From assembly GCA_000827495.1 (NCBI GenBank), contig KN817553.1, positions 323,780-341,130 of the forward strand: 17,351 bases of DNA, read 5' to 3'. The position numbers and the translations under genes are program-made. Below, piece after piece: positions 8,940 through 17,351 of the stretch. The DNA is from Hypholoma sublateritium FD-334 SS-4 (lineage: Eukaryota > Basidiomycota > Agaricomycetes > Agaricales > Strophariaceae). Each line of letters begins with the position of its first letter. Positions within the stretch are counted from its first letter, which is position 1. The notes beneath the pieces are model-generated. The model ran no database searches. It saw nothing but the letters and a program-made list of their open reading frames with translations, and was not told the origin of the DNA.

Positions 8940-9794
8940 AGCGCTACTGCTCAGACAAGCGCTCGGGGAGTGAAAGTATGGTCCAATATATATTTTCAGC
9001 CTAGCATGAAAAAAAAAGATCAGAGAGAGGCTCTAGAAACCATGATAACGGAACAAGATAGTAGTTAGCATTACTAAACGGGTGAGGTTGACATCGTCAC
9101 GACAGCATTTAGCCTGTGCCAATGGCATTTGTGCCGGGACCGTAATGGATGTTGGGTCATGAACCATGATTTGTAGGTGTCTCATTTATGCTTGAGACTG
9201 TCCGAAAAAGTCGTTGGGGAAAAGGAGGGCGGAAGGGGTCGTGTAGTATTCGGAGTCGAAAAATCTCGACAAAATACAGTTCATGATGCCTCGGCGAGTA
9301 CCTAGTGCGAGCTTTTAGGAGCTGCCGCGGCGTCGACGTGGTTGTACCAAGGTCACGGTTGTACGGCGTCGTCGGTCGCCTTGTGATACATTGATAACGA
9401 ACAAGCAGAGCGTCCAAATTGTGTGCTGTAAAAGGATTGCTGACGGAGAAGCAGATGGGTAATGTCCGTAACGTGATATTCCAGACACCCGGCGGCGTGC
9501 AGAGATGATCAGGCGGGTCGTGAGCTCACAGACGGCTGAAGTCCCCCATTCCAATGTTCTGATTAAGTGGGTGGAAGAATAAACACATCCAGAAAGTCAA
9601 GAAAGAGGTCTGAGGAGGTGTAATTAGCTCGAATGAATTAAATCAAGCAGCAAGCTGCCCCGTTTATTTTTTGACTTTTTCGACAACTTACGGTAGGTCC
9701 TAGGTCAAGGAATGAGTTAGTTGCTCGATTGTCACCAAACACTTTATATGACATCTATCGTACAATGACATCGGAATGTTAACATTATGACACT
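8940..9794. other. Gene-free stretch between Cys/His gene and the 851-aa gene
   Basis: No recognisable protein. Two short minus-strand frames (9554-9315 and 9417-9157) are Arg/Thr-rich and overlap. An acceptor-like CTTTTACAG near 9430 could link a hidden exon, but no donor or family match supports it. The stretch should hold the 3' UTR of the 851-aa gene (right side) and the promoter of the minus-strand genes (left side). Confidence 0.4.
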
Positions 9795-12405
9795 TCAATG
9801 AGACAACCTAAGATCCTTCAAGAATGCCGTTGAAATAATTGTGTTGTTGGAAATTGCCCGTCGAACTACAGAATTCATTTTGCTTCGACTTCTCCATTGA
9901 GTGGTGGTCATTGGCATGCCGCTTCCTCTTTCAAGTTCTTGTAAGCGGTTATTGAACCATGACTCCGAACGCTCCTGCCAAAATGGTTGACGAGTTAATG
10001 TATCCCAAAGGTCGGGTAGAGGCCACCACGATTTTGTTGCTGTTTGCGTACCCTGACCTGATGAAGAAAGGTAAGCTTGTCAACAAAATGCACGTTCAAA
10101 TTGATATTTTACCTGTATAAACATAGTACACGCCACATATCACCTCCACTTCACGGATTGTCAACACATCATCGATATAGAACCTGTCTGTTCCCGCACT
10201 GAATGATCTGCACTGATGCTGGGCTGTTGCCGTGGTGGTTGGACCAGCCAGGACATCTTGGAAGCTTGCATATTCCATAACTAACCGCCACAAAATGCCA
10301 CCCCGCATTAGAGCTTGTCTAGCAACACGCGGGCTGCGAAGGATCTCCGCTCGCTCATGACAATAAGTTGTATAATCCTCCGCAGAGAATTGATAGCCGC
10401 TCAACCGCAGACGAGGAATACCGGATGGAGATGGTACAACGGAAAAAGTTGCAGTATTCAAGACAGTCCAAAACGGAGACCCCTGATTCAGAAGGGTTCG
10501 AGCTATGTCATAGTCGCACAACTCATCGTCGAGGCATACAATGAATAGAGCCAGGCTGATATCAGTCACAGCTATATGCCATTCGACTGTGGCTTCCCCT
10601 CCAAAATCGAATATATAAGTATCTCCAGCCAGTTGGTGCAAAAACTTGATCCGCCTGCGATGCTGAAGGCTCCTTGGATTGCCTCTGGCCAAGTCGAACA
10701 AGACATTGGAAGGTGGGATCCATGGTGACTGAGATATGGACCAAAAAAAATTTGGCGCATACCGCCCGAGCGGGGTTTCCACATAGGTGCGCATCAAGTC
10801 CACAGAACAACAACCAACCCCCAAAGCCAAATCCTTTATTTGTTGCTCCGAGGGCCTAGGTAAATCAACGCGAACGAAAGACGGAGGCGCAACAAACCCA
10901 AAGAACAAGTATAACACATCGGCCGGTGAATATTGTGTTGGCAGATATGCAGCAGATTCCTCTGGAGAGGCAGCAGGGCGATCCGTTTCGGAATGAATTT
11001 CTGCTGGAATTTCGTCACCACTAGGCGAATGAAAAGGAGGTGCGGAAGCGCTATGGATGGAAGCCGGCAAGGAGGATACTGAGGCAGGGAGCAAAGTAGG
11101 CGAGACGACGGACACGTCAGGTACCGAAGGTGGCGGACCTGCGCCTATGGGTAGGATGGGTTCATCATGCTCGTAATATAAAGCCTGCCTTTCTTCAGCA
11201 TCAAGTTCTCCCATATCCGTGCAGCAGTCCCATTCATTCCAGCGTTCGTCAAAGACTTTTTGACTTTTCCCGTATTCGTCGAGCGTCTCATGTCTAAGCT
11301 GTTTGAGGACAGCGATGCGTTGCCACTTGCCGTTGTGATCTTTCTCCCAATGATAGACCTTCATGGCCGGCTTCTTGGTGGGCATAGGCCCGGTAGCGCG
11401 GCAAGCGCGGTTGGCGAAGAAGATCGTCCATGGTTGATCATCCTCCTCCACACCTTGAACAGCTATTGGAGCAGGACCTGGGACGGCATTCAAGAAAGAA
11501 CGCGTGAGCTGCAGCATATGAGCCGGAGGCGTGTATTTCGTCCAATAGCTGGGGTTACGGCGCGCTTCTGCTTCTTCCGCAGTGCCCCAAGGGTACCACA
11601 CCGGTATTTTTAGGCGGACGAAAAAATCAACAGTAGGTTGCTCTTCAGAGCTACACAGATCGAGAAACACACCAGCATGAGGAAACGAAGGATGAAACTG
11701 TCCAAGTTGCTGGCGAATCCCCGCCAAGACGGCTTCATCCGTATGCTGTACGAAAGTCGCATACCACTTCGGGACCAGCGTATCCTCACTATCCCCGTCA
11801 CAGACTTGCGCCACTGCAATTCCCAATGACACTGTGGCCATCCACACTGAAAACCAGTCACGACACCGTCTTTCCGCACACAGGAACTGCGACGGATATT
11901 CGAAGGCTTCTTGGCATGCGAGTGATGTTGAGACTATCATAGACATGTCTGGGATACTATATGTCGACTGGAAGGATTTGAAAATGTGGGCCAGGGTTGT
12001 TTCCAGGCGCTTCCAATTAAGAACATCATTTGAATCCATTCGGATCCGCCATTTCCGACGAGGACCTGTTTCCAACATGTTATTGTGTAGCTGATGAAAG
12101 GGGGGGCTGCCGAACTGAGGACATGTTGGTAAAAATGGCAGGTAACCGGTGTCTACCCTCCACCATTGGGGATTATGGAATTCCTCGACACGGTCTCGCA
12201 GTGGGTTGCGAACGTATTGAAGGTCCTTGGGCGGAAGTGGGGGCGTTTGTGAGCTGTTAGGCGAATAGTAGACGTCCATCCCAATGACAAGCGCACGTGC
12301 ATTGTATCCGTGAATTGGTGTGTTACTGGTGTATTGGGTTGCCCTCTGGAAAGACGTAGGCGGAGGCAGGTGCACCTGATGCACGTCGCCAGAGTATTTG
12401 ACCAT
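9795..12405 (-). CDS. Orphan 851-aa basidiomycete protein, two exons
   Basis: Exon 1 is 12405-10113 and exon 2 is 10057-9795, joined by a 55-nt intron (10112-10058, GTAAAA..CAG). Splicing replaces the read-through tail KISI-stop with 86 further residues that begin QGTQTATKSWWPLPDLW and include a WQERSESWFNNRL stretch. An in-frame TAG lies 12 nt before the ATG, which fixes the start. Visible parts: an aromatic N-terminal domain with PVWYPWG (268-274); a charged segment with KVYHWEKD and NEWDCC (390-395); a Pro/Ser linker (about 424-490); and a C-terminal domain (about 491-851) with ARGNPRSLQHRRRIKFLH, RGGILWRL and TIREVEVICGVYY. No signal peptide or membrane span is evident. From memory these blocks belong to a multi-copy Agaricomycetes family of unknown function; no enzyme motif is seen. 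The frame is intact over 851 codons, so it is likely under selection or recently copied. Confidence 0.82.
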
Positions 12406-12417
12406 TGAAGCGTCCTA

Positions 12418-12637
12418 TGAGATCACAGGCAGCAATGATGAGATGGCCCGGGGACAGAAGCGCGCCAACGCGAAGGGTTTGTATGCGAAGTTCAACCGAA
12501 CCAGGATATGGTGATGGGCCGCTGGAGAGCTCGCCGACTGAAAACCTGTGAGATCACAGGGAGTCGAACAGCTGGTGATCCTGTTGAGTGCAGGGACGTC
12601 GACGAGATGGAGACCGCTCTCTGTGAAATCACGAGGA
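12418..12637. promoter_or_regulatory. Three direct copies of CTRTGARATCAC upstream of the 851-aa gene
   Basis: CTATGAGATCACAGG (from 12415), CTGTGAGATCACAGG (from 12546) and CTGTGAAATCACGAGG (from 12621) lie in the 220 bases before the minus-strand start at 12405. A fourth copy, on the minus strand at 16029-16018, precedes the right-hand Plavaka gene. The spacing is 131 and 75 bases. They could be transcription-factor sites or relics of a diverged tandem duplication. Confidence 0.45.
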
Positions 12638-12667
12638 GCAGATGAAAGTGAGAAGACTGGCCGGGAA

Positions 12668-12695
12668 AGTAGTAGTAGTAGTACCTAGTAGTAGG
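12668..12695. repeat. AGT trinucleotide microsatellite, interrupted
   Basis: About five AGT units, then ACC, then two more TAG units. It is simple repeat in the non-coding upstream region. Confidence 0.7.
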
Positions 12696-12699
12696 GACC

Positions 12700-14550
12700 C
12701 GGCGTGGTTTGCGCTGAGAAAGCAGTCAAGTTTCAAGTTGCCAAGCAGTTTGTTTGGCAGGTTCGGCCAGGGTTTGTTCTTAATGTTAAAATGGCGCTTA
12801 TTTATTTAAAAATAATTCGCTTGTGGTATTTTTAAAAAAATTCGCACATTCCCATTACTTACACTCGGAAAGCGCTGTAAGTTACTTAGTTACCGGTCAA
12901 TCATATGCGCCTTCCCCCCGGCCAAGACGGGTACACATAGTACATGCTGTCCCCGTCCGAGTCGCCGCTTCTCACTCGAAAACAAACACGACCGCGGCAC
13001 AACAAATAACGGGAACATCATTTTTTCCCGCTGCATCATCGCCTTCTCCAGCGTCTGTCATAGGATCTCCTAGGTCCGCGAGAATTCCCTGAAACTCCTG
13101 AGGATTTCTTCAGAAGCTACCCATCAGGACACCCATTCCTTTGAACCACGCGCTCGGTATACCTCCTCTGCTCATTTGTTATTTCACCATCTGCGGCGCT
13201 CATCGTTGCGCGACATCATCTGTGGGGTTGAGTGATGACGTGCGCCGTAGGCGGCCTCAAATTTGCCCGACCAATGTAACATTGACGTGCTATTGATGCA
13301 GATCGCGCCGCTCGCCTTCGCCATGCCATTTCAAAAGGCAGCGTCTTAAAAACATTGGGTTTAATCCACTCCCCGACCCCTGGCATGCTCACGCTGGACG
13401 CAATCAGGCCTGGATTCGAACGGGAGTGCGGGGTGTTATAGGGGGAACGGCTGAGAGGCTTCCTGTGCTTTGGTACGTTTATCATACATCCATGATTTGC
13501 AGCGGCCACCTATCTCTTGTTCGCCTGCGAAAGGTGAGGGCACGCCGCCTGGTTTTATATGCCGCTTTAATCAGTCTTAGCCGAGTAATCGCGCCACGGT
13601 TTCTCCCTCTTCGATGCCACCTTCAACCATTATCCCGTTGACGTTCACATCTGCGGTCGTGCATGGACTCGGAGCTTAACGAAGATGATGAAGATACTCC
13701 TGGAATCAACGCGGACGCCCCGCGAGTAGGCCCACCCCCGCCCACCAATGCCAAAGTGCCTGCCCTTCTGCCGCCACACCGTACCCCGATCCAGCAGCTG
13801 CTTCGCTGCTATAAACTTCGACGCCGGCGACTTCGTCAGCTGGGCTGTCGAAGTGACTATCGACCTGAAGGTTGTAGGCTCACTGGCAACTTGCTGCGGA
13901 CACGCTGTTAAGAACGCTGCTCTAGTTATAAGAAAACGATCGGTCGCAGTGGGGGCTCTTTTTTGCCAAAGGGTACGACCATGTATAAAAAAAATTCGAC
14001 GGCTCATGAGCAGCACCCTTGTCCGTCATCCCTTTTGTTGGTTAACGGATCCGCAGCTACTTATCACACAGCGTCGTTGACTACCTGGCCGTCAAGACCC
14101 TAAGCCTTACCAAACGTACGCCGACAGTTTATTCGAGACAATGCCTTAGCTCCGCTACATTTTGGATTCCAAGGCAGTCTTCCTCTGGGCGGCATTCAAC
14201 TTCGGGCCTCTTTTCTGCACCATGATCCATCGAGATAAGATTGACCTACGACACGGTTGGTGCGCTACTAGTATTCGGGCCAACAAAACGCATCTTGCTG
14301 TACAGTAAATAATGTAGTTAATACAGTAGAACTGGTAGCCATGTAAATATACAATGTATAAATGCTACTGTGCTGTGTTAATGGGGGGTTTGAGAATAAA
14401 TGCAAATTCACCAAGCCACCACAAGATGCATGGGAGCTTTCTTAGCCATTACTGTTCCGTAATTTATCTCCAATGCATGAGCAATTTGACTTTACGAGGT
14501 CAGGCATGTTAATCACATAAGCATAGTTATTTGACGTATACAAAGATTGG
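12700..14550. other. Gene-free stretch, 1.85 kb
   Basis: No recognisable gene. Short overlapping frames occur on both strands (12823-13092 +, 13509-13216 -, 13663-14080 +, 14016-13645 -), none with a family motif. 13748-14080 (+) and 14016-13645 (-) occupy the same bases. From about 14290 to 14550 the sequence is AT-rich with short repeated ACAGTA/TACTGT words. There is no tRNA-like cloverleaf; a GTTCGAATC-like word near 13415 (minus) lacks the matching stem. Confidence 0.45.
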
Positions 14551-15793
14551 CTACGTAGGAGGCGAATGCGGGACATGGAAACGGACACGCCTCTGCATCG
14601 ATGCTTGCCCAAATGCTGCAAGGGCTTGAAGGTAAGTGGTCAATTTTTTTACGACTATAGGTAGCAACCCATTGCCTGCGGCAGAAAATGCTGCACGCCT
14701 GCAGATAGTAGGCAATGAGATCTTACAAGCAGAATCAGGAGATAGACAACTCACTGGCCCTGATACACCCCTGGTTCTAAGCCCTCAATGACTACCCACC
14801 ATATATCCTCATCAGCAAGTCCCCCAGTTAGTAGGCGGGGCTGCGGAATATTGCGTAGGAGGGCACTGGTAGTCGCAACTGGCGTCCTGAGGTCTTGGTG
14901 TGCTTGCCACTCAGGGTTTGGAGGAACACTGTGGGCGGTGTTCAGTGCGTCGGCGGGACTTCGAGACTTACCGTACGCATTGCTTGTGGCTGCCAGCACA
15001 TCTACTGAATTCCTGGGCGTAGAGGCCGCCGCTGCGCTGGACCTCGATAATTCGCCCAACTCCGCTGGCTCATCTCCAGCCCCGGGAACAGGATGGTTAG
15101 GTGAAGATGCCAGCGATGTGGACAGCGGTACAGGATTAAAGATCGTTGAGGGCCGCGAGTGGGTGGGCGAAAGAGCTATTAAAGGCGATGATGTCAATGT
15201 AAGAGGATAGGAGGGTGACAAAGGCATGAGGGGTGACCATGGCGTGGAGTCTACGGTACTGCGACCGGGACTAAGACCGGAGCGCACAGTGGTAGGCGCC
15301 GCTGTAAGCGTGGGAGGGAGGGGCAAGTTCCTGCTGGTGCTGGGGTGTGTAGATGGCCGACTAACCACCTTGTTAGCACAAGCGTGGTTCCAGGCATCTT
15401 CGGCATCTTGACGGGTGCTATATCCCATGTACGATGCACCTGAGTAGTTGTTGACCTGGTAATGGGTAGCAGACCTTCCAATCGTTGTGGGACACTGAGC
15501 AAAAGCTAGATGGCAATAGCAGCCACTCACCAAGTCATGTAGACACCGGGTTCTCAGCCTTGAAAAACCACATACGCGTTGTAACGACGGCTATTGGGCG
15601 TAGACGCTGAGGCACCTTCGGGAGCGCCATGTAGGTAGTGGGTCTGCGCAGCGTCGAAGGCAGCATGGAGGCGTTGGTTGGCTACAATGGCCAGGTCCTG
15701 TTCGATAGTGGCATCATCGATTCGAAGGTCGTTGAAGCTAGCCCAGTCGATGTCTTCGAAGTAGGCTTGGATGTCAGCAGCAGAGACGGCCAT
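14551..15793 (-). pseudogene. Double RNase H1 N-terminal-like (viroplasmin-like) domain protein, one internal stop
   Basis: Exons 15793-15531, 15474-14755 and 14698-14551, with two 56-nt GT-AG introns, sum to exactly 377 codons. Codon 80 is TGA (15556-15554). Domain 1 reads YVVFQG-stop-EPGVYMTW, then after the intron SATHYQVNNYSGASYMGYS and DAEDAWNHA, a clear RNase H1 N-terminal / Cauli_VI-type fold (known to bind RNA-DNA hybrid or dsRNA in RNase H1). Domain 2 starts WWVVIEGLEPGVYQG (313-327) and continues after intron 2 with QRAAFSAAGNGLL and LQALAAFGQ. The 190-residue link is Pro/Ser/Thr-rich and looks disordered. No catalytic RNase H domain is present. The family usually has Arg where the stop is (G-R-x-P-G-V-Y), and CGA to TGA is a single C-to-T change. 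Everything else is intact, so the break is recent, is a sequencing error, or is read through. The first intron end is chosen because it gives the family spacing between the Trp and QV. Confidence 0.7.
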
Positions 15794-15873
15794 TGGACAA
15801 AGAGGTACTTTGTCGTCATCCGAACTACTTATGGGTTCGTGCGTGACACACTGTGACCGTTACCGTCCGTAGT

Positions 15874-15916
15874 ATGAAACACGGGCAACCATGCACATGA
15901 AACACGGGCAACCATG
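15874..15916. repeat. Two tandem copies of a 20-bp unit, period 23
   Basis: ATGAAACACGGGCAACCATG occurs at 15874-15893 and again, identical, at 15897-15916, separated by CAC. It is a recent tandem duplication in the space between the viroplasmin-like gene and the right Plavaka gene. Confidence 0.85.
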
Positions 15917-15932
15917 GCCGGAAACGAGATGC

Positions 15933-15958
15933 GACTTGTCGTGAATTCACAGCAAGTC
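15933..15958. repeat. Palindromic element copy 2
   Basis: GACTTGTC-GTGAATTCAC-AGCAAGTC is a 26-bp inverted repeat with two non-pairing positions beside the perfect GTGAATTCAC core. It matches the element at 4908-4935 in 24 of 28 positions. Combining the two copies suggests an ancestral fully symmetrical 26-bp palindrome. Confidence 0.7.
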
Positions 15959-16017
15959 CGCCGCGACTGTAGTCTACTGTAGTACTCCTTCCTTCTTCGC
16001 TATAATATTAGCTGGCC

Positions 16018-16029
16018 GTGATCTCACAG
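16018..16029 (-). promoter_or_regulatory. Fourth CTRTGARATCAC motif copy, upstream of right Plavaka
   Basis: On the minus strand this reads CTGTGAGATCAC, identical to the copy at 12546-12557. It lies about 150 bases before the transposase ATG and next to an AT-rich TATAATATTAG (16001-16011) that could serve as a core promoter element. The role is inferred only from recurrence. Confidence 0.3.
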
Positions 16030-16170
16030 TCAGTCTTCTGATTCTCACCTGGTTGCCTGTAATTTTACGGACAATATTTGGACGATCCTCAAGTTCCGTT
16101 CCGGCATTGCGTACTACTCCGAAAGTGCAGCGCCTACTGCCTACAACTGCGGCTGGGGAGCTGATATCAA

Positions 16171-17137
16171 ATGAGTGACCAGCAGGGCGTGATGTACACG
16201 AGCTTCGACCGCTCTGAAGTGCTGCAATGTTCTGCTTGCGGTCGTGCTTTTGTGCAATCAAATGCATATACCACCCATATGAGAAGTTGTCGACCTCAAA
16301 AGAAGAGGATGGCAAGCGCTCTGGAATTAGCTAAGGAGACTTACAAGTGGAAGAAGTCTCGGACTGCCTTAAACCTACCCGAACAACAGCAGCCATCCCA
16401 GCTCAATCTGCAGCCAGCGGTACCTCAAGTTGAAGTGAGTTTGTAGGCTACGTTCTTGTGATTTTGCTGATTTTTTTCAACCATAGGTGGAAAGCAATCC
16501 CATCAGTGTCTCCGACAATATGGAGGCTGAAAGCCTGCTTACTCTCGCAGAGCGTCGGCCACGTCGAGAAAACTGCCGGTTGCCCTTGCGTTACCGCGTC
16601 GAACTCCCAGTGCAACTGCCCAGTCTGCCTCCTCCGTCTGTCGTTGAACAGGTGGCTTCTGTGAGCTCCATTCTCATTCCAATATCTTCTAGATCTCATC
16701 AGGTCTAGCTGCCAACACGGGAAATTTTGAAAACACCATGTAACACTTTTGGCCTTTTCCGACAATATTTTGCTGTCAGTTTTCCTTCTCACGACCCCGA
16801 CTCAGAAGTGCAGTCTTCAGACGTATCTCATTCGCCAACTGATGATGACCCAGCCGAAAGTCTTTCAGCAAAAGTCTTTCGGCCATACCCTAACAAGAAC
16901 GCCTTCCTGCTTGGAGAATGGTACTGGAACGGGGGACTACAAAAATCAAAGGAAGACTTCAAGAATCTAATGAATATCATCTGCGACCAGTCGTTTGTTC
17001 CCGCGGACATCAGAGATGTGCCGTGGGATTCTCTGAACGAACACCTAGGAGAATCTACCGATTCCGAGGATGCATGGCTTGACCAGCCAGACGCTGGGTG
17101 GAAAGAAACCAACCATGGTCGCTGTAATTATACATGA
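16171..17137 (+). CDS. Plavaka-type DNA transposase, N-terminal part, interrupted
   Basis: Exons 16171-16434, 16487-16660 and 16709-17137. Intron 1 is 52 nt (GTGAGT..TAG) and intron 2 is 48 nt (GTGAGC..TAG); a GTGGCT donor at 16652 would also fit. The protein starts with a C2HC finger (C20, C23, H36, C40) with KKRM after it, typical of Plavaka N-termini. The conserved blocks RRPRRENCRLPLRYR, ILKTPCNTFGLFRQYF, SFPSHDPDSE, then PYPNKNAFLLGEWYWNGG and DAWLDQPDAGWKET follow in the family's order. After GWKET the frame becomes unrelated (NHGRCNYT-stop), where the family continues into the DDE region. It stops five bases before a cluster of inverted repeats begins. The 288 codons here are therefore only the N-terminal third. 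The rest may resume beyond the window after an inserted element. It has the same orientation as the left Plavaka piece. Confidence 0.85.
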
Positions 17138-17141
17138 AGTA

Positions 17142-17280
17142 TGGGCAGTTGCCTAACTATNTTGATGCATCCCCAGGGGCAACTGCCCAAAGGCTTGGGT
17201 AGTTGCCCAGTGATGCATCACAGGGCAGTTGCCCAAGGGCCAGCCCCCCATGCATGGCCTAGCCAACTGCCTATGGCTTC
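17142..17280. mobile_element. Cluster of GGGCAGTTGCC inverted/direct repeats (likely transposon end or MITE)
   Basis: TGGGCAGTTGCC (17142-17153) and GGCAACTGCCCA (17178-17189) are perfect 12-bp inverted repeats. More units follow: TGGGTAGTTGCCCA (17196-17209), GGGCAGTTGCCCA (17223-17235) and the inverse AGCCAACTGCC (17261-17271). GATGCATC palindromes (17164-17171 and 17212-17219) sit between units. Dense short subterminal repeats in both orientations are typical of DNA-transposon ends. They start within a few bases of the point where the Plavaka frame breaks, which suggests an insertion into the transposase gene. The far end is outside the window and no transposase of its own is visible. Confidence 0.6.
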
Positions 17281-17351
17281 CAAATGTAGGAGCTATATTT
17301 TACATAAGCTGGTCTAAAAATAGAAAAATGAGAAAAAAATTGCTAAATTAG
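17281..17351. other. AT-rich tail after the repeat cluster
   Basis: AT-rich non-coding sequence with A-runs follows the repeats to the window edge. No gene or terminal repeat can be assigned. Confidence 0.4.

Noticed and set aside
9157..9554. Minus-strand frames that might form a small two-exon gene
   Set aside because: An acceptor-like site exists, but no donor gives a convincing phase and the protein is Arg-rich without any familiar motif.
13407..13432. tRNA-like T-arm word (GTTCGAATC on the minus strand)
   Set aside because: The flanking bases do not form the five-base T stem and no anticodon or acceptor arms can be found.
13645..14080. Overlapping frames on both strands (123 and 110 codons)
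   Set aside because: Neither has a recognisable family motif, splice logic or a start context, and they exclude each other.
17142..17280. CRISPR-like array (repeated short units)
   Set aside because: Units are in both orientations, spacing is irregular and the genome is eukaryotic; a transposon end fits better.
1..17351. TET/JBP dioxygenase gene accompanying Plavaka
   Set aside because: Such genes are known next to some basidiomycete transposons, but I found no matching catalytic motif in any exon here.

Overview
The window looks like a repeat-rich accessory region of a mushroom-forming basidiomycete (Agaricomycetes) chromosome. The grounds are: Plavaka-type DNA transposase pieces at both ends, 48-71 nt GT-AG introns throughout (plus one GC-AG), a PI-phospholipase C piece and a NAP1 piece of fungal type, and orphan proteins of kinds I associate with Agaricomycetes. 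All family assignments are from motif recognition; no search was run.

Layout. 1-1745 (+): C-terminal part of a Plavaka transposase, open at the left edge, one intron. 1746 to about 4560: an abrupt change to GC-rich, C-skewed, N-dotted sequence with no intact gene, holding a well-preserved internal piece of the histone chaperone NAP1 (2174-2556, own intron kept). About 4570-5221: AT-rich transition, a hairpin, and a doubtful 178-codon ORF with a perfect 18-bp palindrome inside it. 5282-8937 (-): a broken PI-PLC piece, an unknown 337-aa helical/poly-Ser protein (three exons), an unknown 199-aa protein with two copies of a C-x2-C-x11-H module (four exons), and possible extra upstream exons. 9795-12405 (-): a complete 851-aa orphan protein whose last 87 residues are restored by a 55-nt intron. 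Three copies of a CTRTGARATCAC motif lie just upstream. 12700-14550: no gene recognised. 14551-15793 (-): a three-exon gene with two RNase H1 N-terminal-like (viroplasmin-like) domains, broken by one in-frame TGA in the first. 15874-16029: short tandem repeat, a second copy of the palindrome, and a fourth copy of the CTRTGARATCAC motif. 16171-17137 (+): N-terminal part of a second Plavaka transposase, three exons. It runs into a cluster of inverted/direct GGGCAGTTGCC repeats (17142-17280) that resembles the end of another transposon.

How it fits together: I see no operon-like or metabolic logic. The best description is a graveyard and nursery of mobile elements and fast-evolving basidiomycete orphan genes. 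All the orphan or broken genes in the middle are on the minus strand, and both Plavaka pieces are on the plus strand. The most useful results are the intron-resolved gene models, the captured NAP1 and PLC fragments, the duplicated cysteine/histidine module, the shared palindrome, and the nonsense-broken double viroplasmin-like gene.
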